DNA from: DATJPW01 sp963752855 | GTDB taxonomy: Bacteria > Desulfobacterota > Desulfomonilia > Desulfomonilales > Desulfomonilaceae | DNA length: 64,000 bases | Reading direction: 5' to 3' | Assembly (NCBI GenBank): GCA_963752855.1 | Contig: CAVVZX010000007.1 | Location: 1-64,000, forward strand | Shown: positions 56,313 to 64,000 of the stretch, in pieces | Position numbering within the stretch: position 1 is the stretch's first letter | Layout of the letters: each line of letters begins with the position of its first letter | The notes under the pieces: generated by a model | Databases searched by the model: none | Told to the model about the DNA's origin: nothing | The model's input: the letters and a program-made list of their open reading frames with translations, nothing else | Translations under genes and position numbers: made by a program

Positions 56313-56873
56313 CGGTTTTCTCCAGTGTCAGAGATTCGTTTATCTAGCAGGGCGGATAATTTTCCGGCCCACCGTTGGCGGTCCGCGAAGTTCAAGATCC
56401 TAACGAATCGGATGCCGATTCCGAATGAGAAGATTAGATTGTTTCATTTATACTGAAGAGACTTACGTTAGTCGCTCGGATGAGTCAAGAAAACCCGGAT
56501 TCCCTCGCCGGCAGGTATAGCCGAAAAAGTCATCATTCGTAACGGATTGGTCCACGTAGTCCGTTTAATGATGGAATCATTAGCAAAAATAATGCTTGAC
56601 ACTGTCACACCGCAGTACTATTCTCACAAAATATTGGTTCTATGCGTTTTCTCAGTCAGCAAATTTCTGAACCCATCGCGTTGGTGATTTTCTCGAGGTC
56701 ATGTGTCGCTTGACGCGGCAGCCTCTTCAAATTGTAGTTAAAGATTTGAGCCGTGTATCGGTGTAGTATTGTGCGACGCGCTAAGGGGATCGCATCGAGG
56801 ATAGCATTGGCCTAGCGGCCGGTTCAACCTTTAAAGCCCTCCAACGGGGCTTCTATACAACAAAGGGGGTAGC
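56313..56873. other. Intergenic region upstream of the CstA-type gene
   Basis: About 560 bases between divergent genes. It holds the promoter at 56596-56624 and a small hairpin (AAAGCCC...GGGGCTT, about 56832-56850) close to the CstA ribosome site. No gene is seen. Confidence 0.45.
56596..56624 (+). promoter_or_regulatory. Predicted sigma-70 promoter for the CstA-type gene
   Basis: TTGACA (56596-56601), 17-base spacer, TATTCT (56619-56624). It would give a leader of about 240 bases, long enough for regulation; a small hairpin overlaps the region just before the ribosome site GGGGGT. Confidence 0.45.
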
Positions 56874-58563
56874 ATGAACGCAGTATACGTCTTGATCATA
56901 GGTTTGGTCTTCGCCTTTGTCGGGTACCGTGTGTACGCCAAGTACATAGACGAGAAGGTGATCCAGGCAGATCCGAACCGCGCAACTCCAGCCAAAATGT
57001 ACATGGACGGCGTGGAGTTCATGCCCACCAGCAGGAACATACTTTACGGCTATCACTTCAAGTCGATTGCCGGCGCGGCGCCGATCATTGGCCCAATCAT
57101 CGCCATTCAATGGGGCTGGCTACCTGCCCTGCTCTGGATACTTTTCGGAGCATTTTTCATCGGCTGGGTGCATGACTATTCCAGCGCGATGATTTCCTTG
57201 AGGAACGAAGGGGCTTCCTTTGGCGGATTGAGCCATCGGCTGATATCACCCAGAGCACGGCTCATACTTCTTGCATTCATCTATTTCTACCTACTGCTGA
57301 TTGCCGGCGCTTTCGGAAACGTCGTAGTGAGTACGGCCGTTGGATTGAAAGCGGCCCCGATGGCCTGGCTCTTTCTGACCTGCGCGGGTATCCTGGCCGG
57401 CCAAATGATATATCGCTGGAAGCAGGATATCATTTTGACCACAGTAGTCTGTGTAGGGCTTTCACTTCTGGGGATATATGTAGGTAGTGTAGCTCCTTCG
57501 GATTCGATTTTAGGCGCGGGTCTGGCGAATAGCCGTGTTTTGTGGGCTATAATGGCTTTTGTTTTCTGTTACTTTGCCGCAGTTTTGCCGATCTGGCGTT
57601 TCGCCCTTCCTATTAATTATGTTGCCGCATATATTGTATTTTTTGGCCTATTTTTCGGGTGTATCGGAATCCTTGTGCTCCGCCCCGATTTCACGCTACC
57701 GGCATACAATCAATTCAACATCGGTATCGGACCGTTATGGCCGATCATGTTTGTGACCATTGCCTGCGGGGCCATCTCCGGTTGGCACAGCATTGTGTCG
57801 AGTTCAGGCACGGCTAGGCAGTTGGAGAGCGAAATGGATGCCCGGCCTGTGGGGGCCGGTATAATGTTCCTTGAAATGATGCTTGCGTTATTTGCCCTGA
57901 TCATTGCGGGCACCATTTACACTTCCTCCGCGGACTACGGCGCCGCAGTTGCGAAAGGACCCGCAACTGTCTTCGCTGCCGGCGTCTCCAAATTCCTGGC
58001 TGCTCTGGGTTTGCCGGCTGAAGTCGGAAGATCTTACGGCAGCGTTATGATGATCTTCCTGGCCATCACGATCATGCAACTGGTAGTGCGATTCATGAGA
58101 GTGGCTACTTCGGAGTTGCTGAGTGATGTTAGCCCGATCTTCAAAAATGCCCACGTGGGGACCATAATTGCCAGCATCCTCGGGATAATTTTAGTGCTAA
58201 CTGGATGGTGGCAGTACCTGTGGGTGCTGTTCGGCGGGGCCAACCAGTTGATGGCTTCTCTGGCGTTGATGTTGGTAAGCGCCTGGCTGGTATCCGAGGG
58301 TAGGCCGTCCGGATGGGCTTTCTATCCGATGATCTTTATGTTTGTGACCACCATTGCGGCCCTCTTGTTCACCTCGTACAACTTGCTGGTCAATGAAAGT
58401 GTTGAGCGGAGCAGTTAAGGGTGAAGCGCTTGTTGGAAATACCCTTATGGGTATTGTGGCGCTGTTCCTGGTTGTGGCTGCGCTTGTCCTTGCCTGGGAA
58501 GGGTACAAGGCGTTCCGCCGATTCCGAGAGGTGAAGGCGCAACCGGCTCCGTCCAAAGCTTAA
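56874..58563 (+). CDS. CstA-family carbon-starvation carrier (frameshift near the end)
   Basis: A polytopic inner-membrane transporter. The N-terminus (VYAKYIDEKVIQADPNRATPA) and GYHFKSIAGAAPIIGPIIAI are the CstA hallmark; other segments are GWVHDYSSAMISLRNEGAS and ISGWHSIVSSSGTARQLESE. It is the short variant, about 515 residues to the first stop at 58418. A further helix follows in another frame (EALVGNTLMGIVALFLVVAALVLAWEGYKAFRR, to 58563), best read as the natural last helix after a break near 58395, although a separate 56-residue membrane protein is possible. CstA relatives import pyruvate or peptides. Confidence 0.86.
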
Positions 58564-58573
58564 CTCCAGTTTT

Positions 58574-58601
58574 CCGGGTCGTGGTGTGAACCGCGACCCG
58601 G
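58574..58601 (+). terminator. Hairpin after the CstA-type gene
   Basis: CCGGGTCG (58574-58581) pairs perfectly with CGACCCGG (58594-58601) 10 bases after the last stop. Only a weak T tract follows, so termination strength is uncertain. Confidence 0.5.
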
Positions 58602-58824
58602 GACTGTAACAACAATTTTGACTCGCGAGCGCCCTCGGGCCTGTTTGTATTTCGATTTCCATTTGAGAGAAGGCTTGAATTAGTTCCAGGTCGGCGCGAC
58701 ACTCTTGCCTAAAGCAGAGGTCGCTGACATTTTTTATACGGGTTATGATGGCTTGTCCGTAGTGCGGCGGATCGCCGATATTGTTCCGCCCGCTCTTAAG
58801 ATAGATATAAAAGGGAGTTAACCC

Positions 58825-59101
58825 ATGGCAGAAAAGGAGAAGAAGAAGAAAGGCGGATTCTTGCAGGGCGTCAAGGAATTCGTCTATGGTCTGGCGGCGC
58901 ACGACTCAGCCAGATTTGCGCTTAAAGACACGAGCCAGTATGGAGCATCTCTTCATACTGATAACAATGGGGGACATGCTTGGCGTGCCGATTCTGCCTC
59001 CTTACTATTCCCTCAGACTTCTACCGTACGTAGTCCCGCAGATCTCTACGTGGAAACGTAGAATGTTAAGGGAAAAGGATCTGACCGATGCGCTGGCCTG
59101 A
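58825..59101 (+). CDS. Small membrane protein of the ArsA-like operon (frameshifted)
   Basis: Starts MAEKEKKKKGGFLQGVKEFV with a strongly basic N-terminus. A break near 58940 joins it to EHLFILITMGDMLGVPILPP, YYSLRLLPYVVPQISTWKRR and EKDLTDALA, giving about 90 residues with one membrane-embedded helix and a basic cytoplasmic tail. AAAAGGGAGTTAACCC precedes the ATG. It probably forms a membrane partner for the two ArsA-like ATPases encoded next. I know of no functional assignment. Confidence 0.68.
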
Positions 59102-59215
59102 GATCAATTTGTCGTGGAGGCTTGGATCAAGGTCATACATGCGATTCGACAGACAGGGGTCGTAGATATATCACTTTGCTTCGCACGAGTCTAATTCGAG
59201 AAGGGACGAATCAGA

Positions 59216-60193
59216 ATGTCTTTAACAACAATATTCGAGCAGTATCCCGATCGGAGATACATCATGTTCGGGGGCAAGGGCGGTCTCGGCAAAACCACCT
59301 TTTCGGCCGCCGCGGCTTATTATCTTGCCAAAATGGGAAAACGTGTTCTGGTCTTTTCCGTCGATCCCCAGGCCTCGCTTACGGACATATTCGAGAAGGA
59401 TATCTTCGGAAAAGGGCCTACGGAAATCATGCCGAATCTTTACGCTCAGGAGATCGACGCGGACCGCCGGGTCAAGGAATATCAGCAGGAGATCCGCCAA
59501 AAAATCCTCGATATGTATGGCATGGCAGAGATTCCCGAAGAAATCGAAAGCTACATAACGGCCGCCGCGGCCGAACCGGCAATGGAGGAGAGCGCCATCT
59601 TCGATCAGGTAGTGGACATAGTGGTCCAGGGCGGTTATGACTACTATATTTACGATCTGGTCCCACTGGGTCATGCGCTTTACTATTTGAGCATGGCTTC
59701 GGTTTATGACGCTTGGATCGGCAAAATTACCGGACTGCGGGAGCAGATGAGGGAATATGATCAAGTCGCCGCAACAATCCGCCGGGAAGGTGAGGTTGAA
59801 GAGGACAAGATACTGGAAGAGCTTCTGTACATAAAGGATCGTATCAACAAATCGTCGAGCATACTGACTGACAAAGCGAAGACCGCCTTCTTTTTTGTGC
59901 TCACGCCTGAGGAGATGATAATCAAAGACACTTTAAAGGCGGCAGATCTGTTTGCGAAATTCGATGTGCCTTTAAGCGGCTATATCATCAATCGAGTGCT
60001 TCCCGAGGAACTGAAGAAACAGAATATTCCGGAATATTTAAAGAACCGCTTCTTGATGCAAGATCATTATCTTAAACAGATCGAGACGGACTTCAAAGGC
60101 CAGATTCTGGCCTCTGTTCCGGAAATGGAACGCGACGTGACCGGTTTGGCAATGATAGAGAAGATGGCCAAAGCCATGTTCGGCGATTTTTAG
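59216..60193 (+). CDS. ArsA-like ATPase, first half-type subunit
   Basis: A 325-residue deviant-Walker ATPase of the ArsA/Get3 fold: P-loop MFGGKGGLGKTTFSAAAAYYLA with signature Lys (K21), VFSVDPQASLTDIFEKD where ArsA has STDPAHSL, and YIYDLVPLGHALYYL in place of the DTAPTGHTLR signature. The metalloid-binding Cys residues of ArsA are absent, so arsenite transport is unlikely. The second copy follows 15 bases downstream; together they may form a heterodimer equal to the two halves of ArsA, possibly for membrane-protein targeting or cofactor handling. Confidence 0.82.
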   Translation: MSLTTIFEQYPDRRYIMFGGKGGLGKTTFSAAAAYYLAKMGKRVLVFSVDPQASLTDIFEKDIFGKGPTEIMPNLYAQEIDADRRVKEYQQEIRQKILDMYGMAEIPEEIESYITAAAAEPAMEESAIFDQVVDIVVQGGYDYYIYDLVPLGHALYYLSMASVYDAWIGKITGLREQMREYDQVAATIRREGEVEEDKILEELLYIKDRINKSSSILTDKAKTAFFFVLTPEEMIIKDTLKAADLFAKFDVPLSGYIINRVLPEELKKQNIPEYLKNRFLMQDHYLKQIETDFKGQILASVPEMERDVTGLAMIEKMAKAMFGDF

Positions 60194-60208
60194 GATCGGG
60201 GGTAAGGA

Positions 60209-61207
60209 GTGAACGGAATTACGATTAATATGGAACGTTTTATGAAGGACCATCCGAAAATGAAATATATCTTTTTCGGAGGCAAGGGAGGAGTAGGCAA
60301 AACGGTGATGGCCGGCGCGGCCGCGCTATTCTCCGCCAAGCAGGGGAAAAAAACTCTGCTCGCCTCGACCAACCCTGTGCATAGTCTTTCAAATATGTTT
60401 GGACAGAACGTTTTGGGTAAGGCGGTGACGGTCTGCGATGATCAGAACTGCTACGCATTGGAAATAGATACACGCGAAACCATAGAACGCTCCAAACAAG
60501 AGATACGAGAAAAAATCAACTGGTTCCTCAAGTTTGCCGATATTACCACCACAGCGGAGGAATTCATTGAATCCGCCACAATGAACCCGGCTTTTGAAGA
60601 ATCGGCTATGTTCGAGAACATGATGGATATTATGTTCAAGGACGAATATGATTTCTACGTCTTTGACACAGCTCCTACTGCGAATGCCAGGCGGCTGCTC
60701 GGGATGTCGAAAGTGTACGGCCTATGGGTAGACAAGATGCTCAAGAGCCGGGAAGAGGCCAAATCGCTGCGGGAGTTGCTTTCGTTTTCAAAGAAAGAGG
60801 AAAAAGACCCGCTGCTGGACTATCTTCTCGGGTTTAAGGACAGGATGAGCCATGCCAAGGAACTCTTGACGGACGATGCGCTCACAGCGTTCTTCTTTGT
60901 CACATTGCCCGAGAGTTTGCCCATTGCGGTTATCACCCGGTTCATAAATTGGTTCTATGAATTCGGTATCCCTGTGGGCGGTGTGGTGGTTAATGGGGTT
61001 ATTCCCAAGGAGCAGGTGGCCCAGGACGCGGCTGAGTTCGTCCGGAATCGCGTCAAGATGCAGGACGAACATATGGAGCAGATCTGGAAAACTTTCGGAG
61101 ACAAAGTCCGCGCGATCGTGCCGTTGTTCGAGACGGAAGTACAAGGCACGAAGATGCTGAACCGTCTTGTCGATGCCTTGGAGAGGCCTGAAGCGGTCAA
61201 GCTTTAG
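60209..61207 (+). CDS. ArsA-like ATPase, second half-type subunit
   Basis: A 332-residue homologue of the preceding protein: FFGGKGGVGKTVMAGAAALFSA, LLASTNPVHSLSNMFG, and YVFDTAPTANARRLL, which keeps the DTAPT switch signature lost in the first subunit. GTG start behind AAGGA; ATG 60230 is an alternative. Two unequal ATPase subunits suggest one catalytic and one regulatory nucleotide site. A strong terminator follows. Confidence 0.82.
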   Translation: MNGITINMERFMKDHPKMKYIFFGGKGGVGKTVMAGAAALFSAKQGKKTLLASTNPVHSLSNMFGQNVLGKAVTVCDDQNCYALEIDTRETIERSKQEIREKINWFLKFADITTTAEEFIESATMNPAFEESAMFENMMDIMFKDEYDFYVFDTAPTANARRLLGMSKVYGLWVDKMLKSREEAKSLRELLSFSKKEEKDPLLDYLLGFKDRMSHAKELLTDDALTAFFFVTLPESLPIAVITRFINWFYEFGIPVGGVVVNGVIPKEQVAQDAAEFVRNRVKMQDEHMEQIWKTFGDKVRAIVPLFETEVQGTKMLNRLVDALERPEAVKL

Positions 61208-61285
61208 ACACGGTGACTTAAGATTCTCGCCGAATTTCACTTGCGACAATAGTACGACATCTCTGCGATCCAGTTTTGACAAGCT

Positions 61286-61317
61286 GGCAGGGCGACCGTG
61301 GTTGCCCTGCCTTTTTT
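61286..61317 (+). terminator. Rho-independent terminator of the ArsA-like operon
   Basis: GGCAGGGC (61286-61293), 10-base loop, GCCCTGCC (61304-61311), then six T (61312-61317). Textbook structure 79 bases after the stop. Confidence 0.85.
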
Positions 61318-61922
61318 GTGCTCTTTGAACTGCCCCGGCCGGATCAAGCAGCTTTGGAAAATTGCACGGCGCTATCCCCGTTTCGCAGTATTTCATAAAC
61401 GACAAATCGTAATTGGTGTATCTATCTCTCTGAGTGAAGTATTTGATTGTAACCCTTGCTCGCAATCGTGGCAAAATTCTGAGTTTCACCGCCGGTTTTT
61501 TCGCTGATCGCCGGCCGATATGCAAGCCCATAATGCCTTTTCTTTTAACAGATGAACCTCCTCTTCCCGAAGCATCGTGATGATCGTCTCCACTTTAAAA
61601 CGATTCCGCTTCATCCTGCCCTCCATATTCGGCCCACGTCCTACCTCATACTAAACTGGGATCTGGACCGGTTTTTATCAGGCCACCTGCGAACATGCGC
61701 TCTGACGCAAAAGGTCAGCCGTCGAAAAAGCTTGACAGCCAAGACGGTTGATCTCTCTCTGCCGCCATTTTCAACCGGTCTTTATATGTTCCATATATGA
61801 GAACTTATTTGTCGAGTACGGAACATTTCTGCTTGACTACTACAGCTTTGAACTACTAGGTTTTGTATAGCAACATGTTGTTCTAAAATACGGAACAAGA
61901 ATCAAGGAGTTCAGCCATCAGG
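61318..61922. other. Intergenic region before the truncated iclR copy
   Basis: About 600 bases. The first part contains no supported gene. From 61788 on it is the left copy of a direct repeat (see 63395) and carries the promoter/operator region of the regulator, with GTTCCATA and two TACGGAAC boxes. Confidence 0.5.
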
Positions 61923-62104
61923 GTGACAAAGAATAACTCGAAACCTGAATCAATTCCCAAGATTAGCTACCGGGTTACATCATTGGAAAAGGCATTGTCC
62001 GTCTTGGATTTATTGATCGACCAAGACCGTGCTCTCTCCGTCACAGAGATCAGCCATAAACTTGGGCTTGCAAAAGGAACGGTTCATCGCATCCTCAGCG
62101 CCCT
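61788..62104 (+). repeat. Direct repeat, left copy (iclR promoter and HTH region)
   Basis: This 317-base segment is about 93% identical to 63395-63712. It includes about 135 bases upstream of the GTG start and the first 60 or so codons of an IclR-type regulator. The copies are in direct orientation, 1.3 kb apart, enclosing an HU-gene fragment and the SDR gene. Confidence 0.85.
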
Positions 62105-62168
62105 TTGGGAGAATTTCTCCTGCAGTGCCGCAGAAGTGGTTGCAAAATCCTTCTTTAAAGCACAGTAG
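61923..62168 (+). pseudogene. Truncated IclR-family regulator
   Basis: The first 60 residues (YRVTSLEKALSVLDLLIDQD, SVTEISHKLGLAKGTVHRIL) are the IclR winged helix and are nearly identical to those of the complete copy at 63531. After codon 60 the match ends abruptly and an unrelated tail (WENFSCSAAEVVAKSFFKAQ) leads to a stop; the ligand-binding domain is missing. The tail is encoded by the left arm of an inverted repeat, so an insertion or recombination event truncated the gene. It could still make a small DNA-binding fragment. Confidence 0.8.
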
Positions 62169-62232
62169 CTTGTGAAGCGGAAGAAGACTGTGCGCTACCT
62201 CCTAAAGGGATTTTGCAATCACTTCTGAGGCT
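62128..62232. mobile_element. Inverted-repeat element at the iclR truncation point (possible MITE)
   Basis: AGAAGTGGTTGCAAAATCC (62131-62149) is complementary, with one mismatch, to GGATTTTGCAATCACTTCT (62209-62227). Between them GCACAGT and ACTGTGC form a second stem. The element begins about 25 bases after the regulator loses similarity to its intact copy. No transposase is present, so a non-autonomous element is the best guess. Confidence 0.45.
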
Positions 62233-62399
62233 GTGGTAGGCGCGGTCTGGTGGTACTGCTGTTCCTGGCAGGACCGGCTAAGAGAGCTTGAACGGCTAGA
62301 AACATGTAGCTGGTCCAATCCGGTATGAACATGATTCCACTGATATTGGGGTCTTTTTTCACTTCCATTAAATCTTCATGCCCTTAGGAGGTATGGATC

Positions 62400-62456
62400 A
62401 TGACGAAGGTTGAACTGACAAACTGGATGGCCAAGGAAGCAGGTATTAGCAAATGA
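62400..62456 (+). pseudogene. HU-family DNA-binding protein, N-terminal fragment
   Basis: ATG 62400 follows GGAGGTATGG and encodes MTKVELTNWMAKEAGISK before a stop. These 18 residues match the start of bacterial HU proteins (MTK-x-EL...MAK-x-AGISK). The rest is absent, and the sequence changes to GC-rich DNA exactly here, which marks a probable junction with the SDR region. Confidence 0.6.
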
Positions 62457-62498
62457 CCGGTCGCTGAGCGGCCGTCATGGCAAGAAGGAGCCAAGATT

Positions 62499-63249
62499 AT
62501 GAGCAATAACATCGAAGGGAAAGTCGTCGTCATTACGGGCGCGAGCAGCGGGCTTGGCGAGGCGACCGCCCGGCTTCTCTCCGCGGAGGGCGCAAGCGTT
62601 GTGCTGGGTGCGCGGCGCGTCGATCGCATCCAGTCATTAGCAGACGAGTTGACCGGCAGCGGCGGCAAGGCGCTCGCCGTGACTACAGACGTCACCCACT
62701 GTGACCAGGTGAAGAGATTGGTCGATGCAGCCGTGCAGACATACGGGCGTATCGATGTCATGATCAACAACGCCGGGTTGATGCCGCAGTCGCCACTCGA
62801 GCGCCTCAAGATCGACGAATGGGACCGGATGATCGACGTGAACATCAAGGGCGTGCTGTACGGCATTGCCGCGGCGCTGCCGTATATGAAGCAGCAGAAA
62901 GCCGGGCATATCATCAATGTCTCCTCTGTGGCCGGCCATAAGGTCCGCGCCCGGCGGCGCGGTCTATGCGGCGACCAAGTATGCCGTGCGGGCCCTATCC
63001 GAAGGGCTGCGCCAGGAAGTGAAGCCCTACAACATCCGCACGACGGTGATCTCACCGGGCGCGGTAGCCACGGAACTGCCGGACAGCATGACCGAGCCGG
63101 ATGTCGCCGAGAACATCCAGAAGTTCTATGAGGAAATTGCGATTCCTGCCGATTCATTCGCGCGGGCAGTCGCCTTCGCCATGAGCCAGCCGGAGGATGT
63201 GGACGTGAACGAGATCCTGTTCCGGCCCACGCGCCAGGAGCAGCTGTAA
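62499..63249 (+). CDS. Short-chain dehydrogenase/reductase (frameshifted), probably acquired
   Basis: A classical SDR: VVVITGASSGLGEATARLLS (cofactor site), DVMINNAGLMP, catalytic Ser in IINVSSVAGH and, after a break near 62945, YAATKYAVRALSEGL with catalytic Tyr-x-x-x-Lys. About 250 residues, NADP-type YdfG-like oxidoreductase of unknown substrate. AAGGAGCCAAGATT precedes the ATG. The gene is clearly more GC-rich than its neighbours and lies between the two iclR copies, next to an HU fragment, so lateral gain is likely. Confidence 0.83.
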
Positions 63250-63394
63250 GCTCCTCCCGGCAATAGGATGACCCAATATGGCATTGCCAAAAGTTTTGTC
63301 CGATTGTGCGGCGATTTTTCTCGCGTCAAAGTAATTTGCGAATCGTTGAAGAAGAAGAAGGGCGGCAAACTTAGCGTTGGGTGCACGATTGGAC

Positions 63395-63712
63395 GTTCCG
63401 TATATGAGAATTTATTTGTCGATTACGGAACATTTCTGCTTGACTACTACAGCTTTGAACTACTACAGTTTTGTATAGCAACATTTTGTTCTAAAATACG
63501 GAACAGGAATCAAGGAGTTCAGCCATCAGAGTGACAAAGGATAACTCGAAACCTGAATCAATTCCCAAGATTAGCTACCGGGTTACATCATTGGATAAGG
63601 CATTGTCCGTCTTGGATTTGTTGATCGAGCAAGACCGTGCTCTCTCCGTCACAGAGATCAGCCATAGACTTGGGCTTGGAAAAGGAACGGTTCACCGGAT
63701 CCTTAACACCCT
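63395..63712 (+). repeat. Direct repeat, right copy
   Basis: This is the partner of 61788-62104. It contains three TACGGAAC boxes: inverted at 63395-63402 (GTTCCGTA) and direct at 63424-63431 and 63497-63504. They are candidate operators for autoregulation by the IclR-type protein encoded downstream. Confidence 0.8.
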
Positions 63713-64000
63713 GAAAGTTCGAAGATATGTGCAACAGCATAACGACACCAAATTGTACAGCCTCGGATTGCGGACCCTGGAAATCGGGACACTGGCCAGG
63801 AGGGATAGATTCCTTCGCTCGGTTATGACGCCCTTTCTTCGAGACCTTAGCGCCATGTGCAACGAGACGGTTAATGCGGCCGTACTGGAATACAATGAAA
63901 TCCATTACATATTCAGGTTGGAGTCTGAAGAGATGCTGCGGATCTCCGCGCCGCTCGGCGTACGGTTTCCTGCGCAATGTGCTGCAACCGGAAAGGTAAT
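63531..64000 (+). CDS. IclR-family transcriptional regulator (runs off the window)
   Basis: From GTG 63531, 156 codons are visible. The N-terminal winged helix is YRVTSLDKALSVLDLLIEQD and SVTEISHRLGLGKGTVHRIL; the IclR effector domain begins with KLYSLGLRTLEIGTLA and continues to ISAPLGVRFPAQCAATGKV, the typical PLGxRxPxxxTAxGK region. AGGAG is 14 bases before the GTG, a little far; an ATC two codons upstream is better spaced, but ATC is a very rare start. The regulated gene probably lies to the right of the window or is the SDR. Confidence 0.85.
   Translation, partial: MTKDNSKPESIPKISYRVTSLDKALSVLDLLIEQDRALSVTEISHRLGLGKGTVHRILNTLKVRRYVQQHNDTKLYSLGLRTLEIGTLARRDRFLRSVMTPFLRDLSAMCNETVNAAVLEYNEIHYIFRLESEEMLRISAPLGVRFPAQCAATGKV

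Noticed and set aside
58354..58563. Separate small membrane protein after the CstA-type gene
   Set aside because: More likely the last helix of the same carrier after a frame break, given the many single-base breaks in the window; kept as an alternative in the gene entry.
59216..61207. Arsenite-pump ATPase genes
   Set aside because: The ATPase fold is right, but the metalloid Cys residues and the neighbouring ars genes are missing.
62384..63157. 257-codon reverse frame opposite the SDR gene
   Set aside because: Shadow of a GC-rich coding strand; it starts and ends without signals and shows no domain.
1..64000. tRNA, rRNA and CRISPR features
   Set aside because: I looked for cloverleaf ends, conserved rRNA words and regularly spaced repeats and found none I could support; tRNAscan-SE and a CRISPR finder would be decisive.

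Overview
The window looks like a chromosomal segment of a mesophilic anaerobic Gram-negative bacterium, most plausibly a member of Desulfobacterota (a Desulfomonile- or Syntrophobacter-like lineage). That placement is inference from gene content: a tungsten/molybdenum aldehyde:ferredoxin oxidoreductase with its MoaD-like partner, split ArsA-type ATPases, a sodium:solute symporter linked to a CBS/DUF294 protein and a DnaQ-type exonuclease, LPS/exopolysaccharide export genes, an outer-membrane barrel, and many B12/radical-SAM proteins. No rRNA, tRNA or CRISPR array was recognised.

Layout. 0-5.2 kb: an OmpR-type response regulator, then a reverse-strand set of methyltransferase, phosphatidylserine decarboxylase and PHP-glycosyltransferase fusion. 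5.9-9.2 kb: CoA-binding protein, aldehyde:ferredoxin oxidoreductase plus MoaD-like protein, a secreted protein. 9.3-15 kb: a translationally coupled operon (split transketolase, GT2, TIGR03032-type protein, sulfotransferase), a REP-type palindrome pair and an NDP-sugar epimerase. 15-25 kb: acetyltransferase, short response regulator, CBS/DUF294 protein, exonuclease, Sel1 protein, symporter with small accessory protein, CorA, LptF/G-type permease. 25-37.4 kb: a chemosensory cluster (DUF4388 proteins, CheB-like, CheW, MCP, CheY, HAMP protein, a large CheA, ParA-like ATPase, a second CheB-like protein) without CheR; both CheB-like proteins lack catalytic residues. 37.8-49.5 kb: a tyrosine autokinase followed by a RiPP locus that combines a complete lasso-peptide set (RRE protein, B2 protease, asparagine-synthetase-like cyclase, precursor, HPr-kinase-like kinase, nucleotidyltransferase) with a B12-binding radical SAM protein, a second PqqD-like protein and two SPASM radical SAM enzymes. 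This hybrid locus is the most interesting part of the window. 49.6-56.3 kb: outer-membrane barrel, Wza-like export lipoprotein, small secreted proteins under near-consensus promoters, another B12 radical SAM protein, a Lys/Ser-rich exported protein, a DUF202 protein. 56.9-61.3 kb: CstA-type carrier and an operon of a small membrane protein with two ArsA-like ATPases. 61.8-64 kb: a duplicated iclR regulator whose first copy is truncated, an HU-gene fragment and a GC-rich SDR gene that looks acquired.

A caution for all gene boundaries: about 35 reading-frame breaks are visible. They are nearly all single-base frameshifts, often at or near short homopolymers, with no clear in-frame nonsense substitution, and they are densest in the chemoreceptor and the RiPP locus. 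The best explanation is indel error in the source sequence, although real decay of some genes cannot be excluded. Such genes are annotated here over their full reconstructed span.
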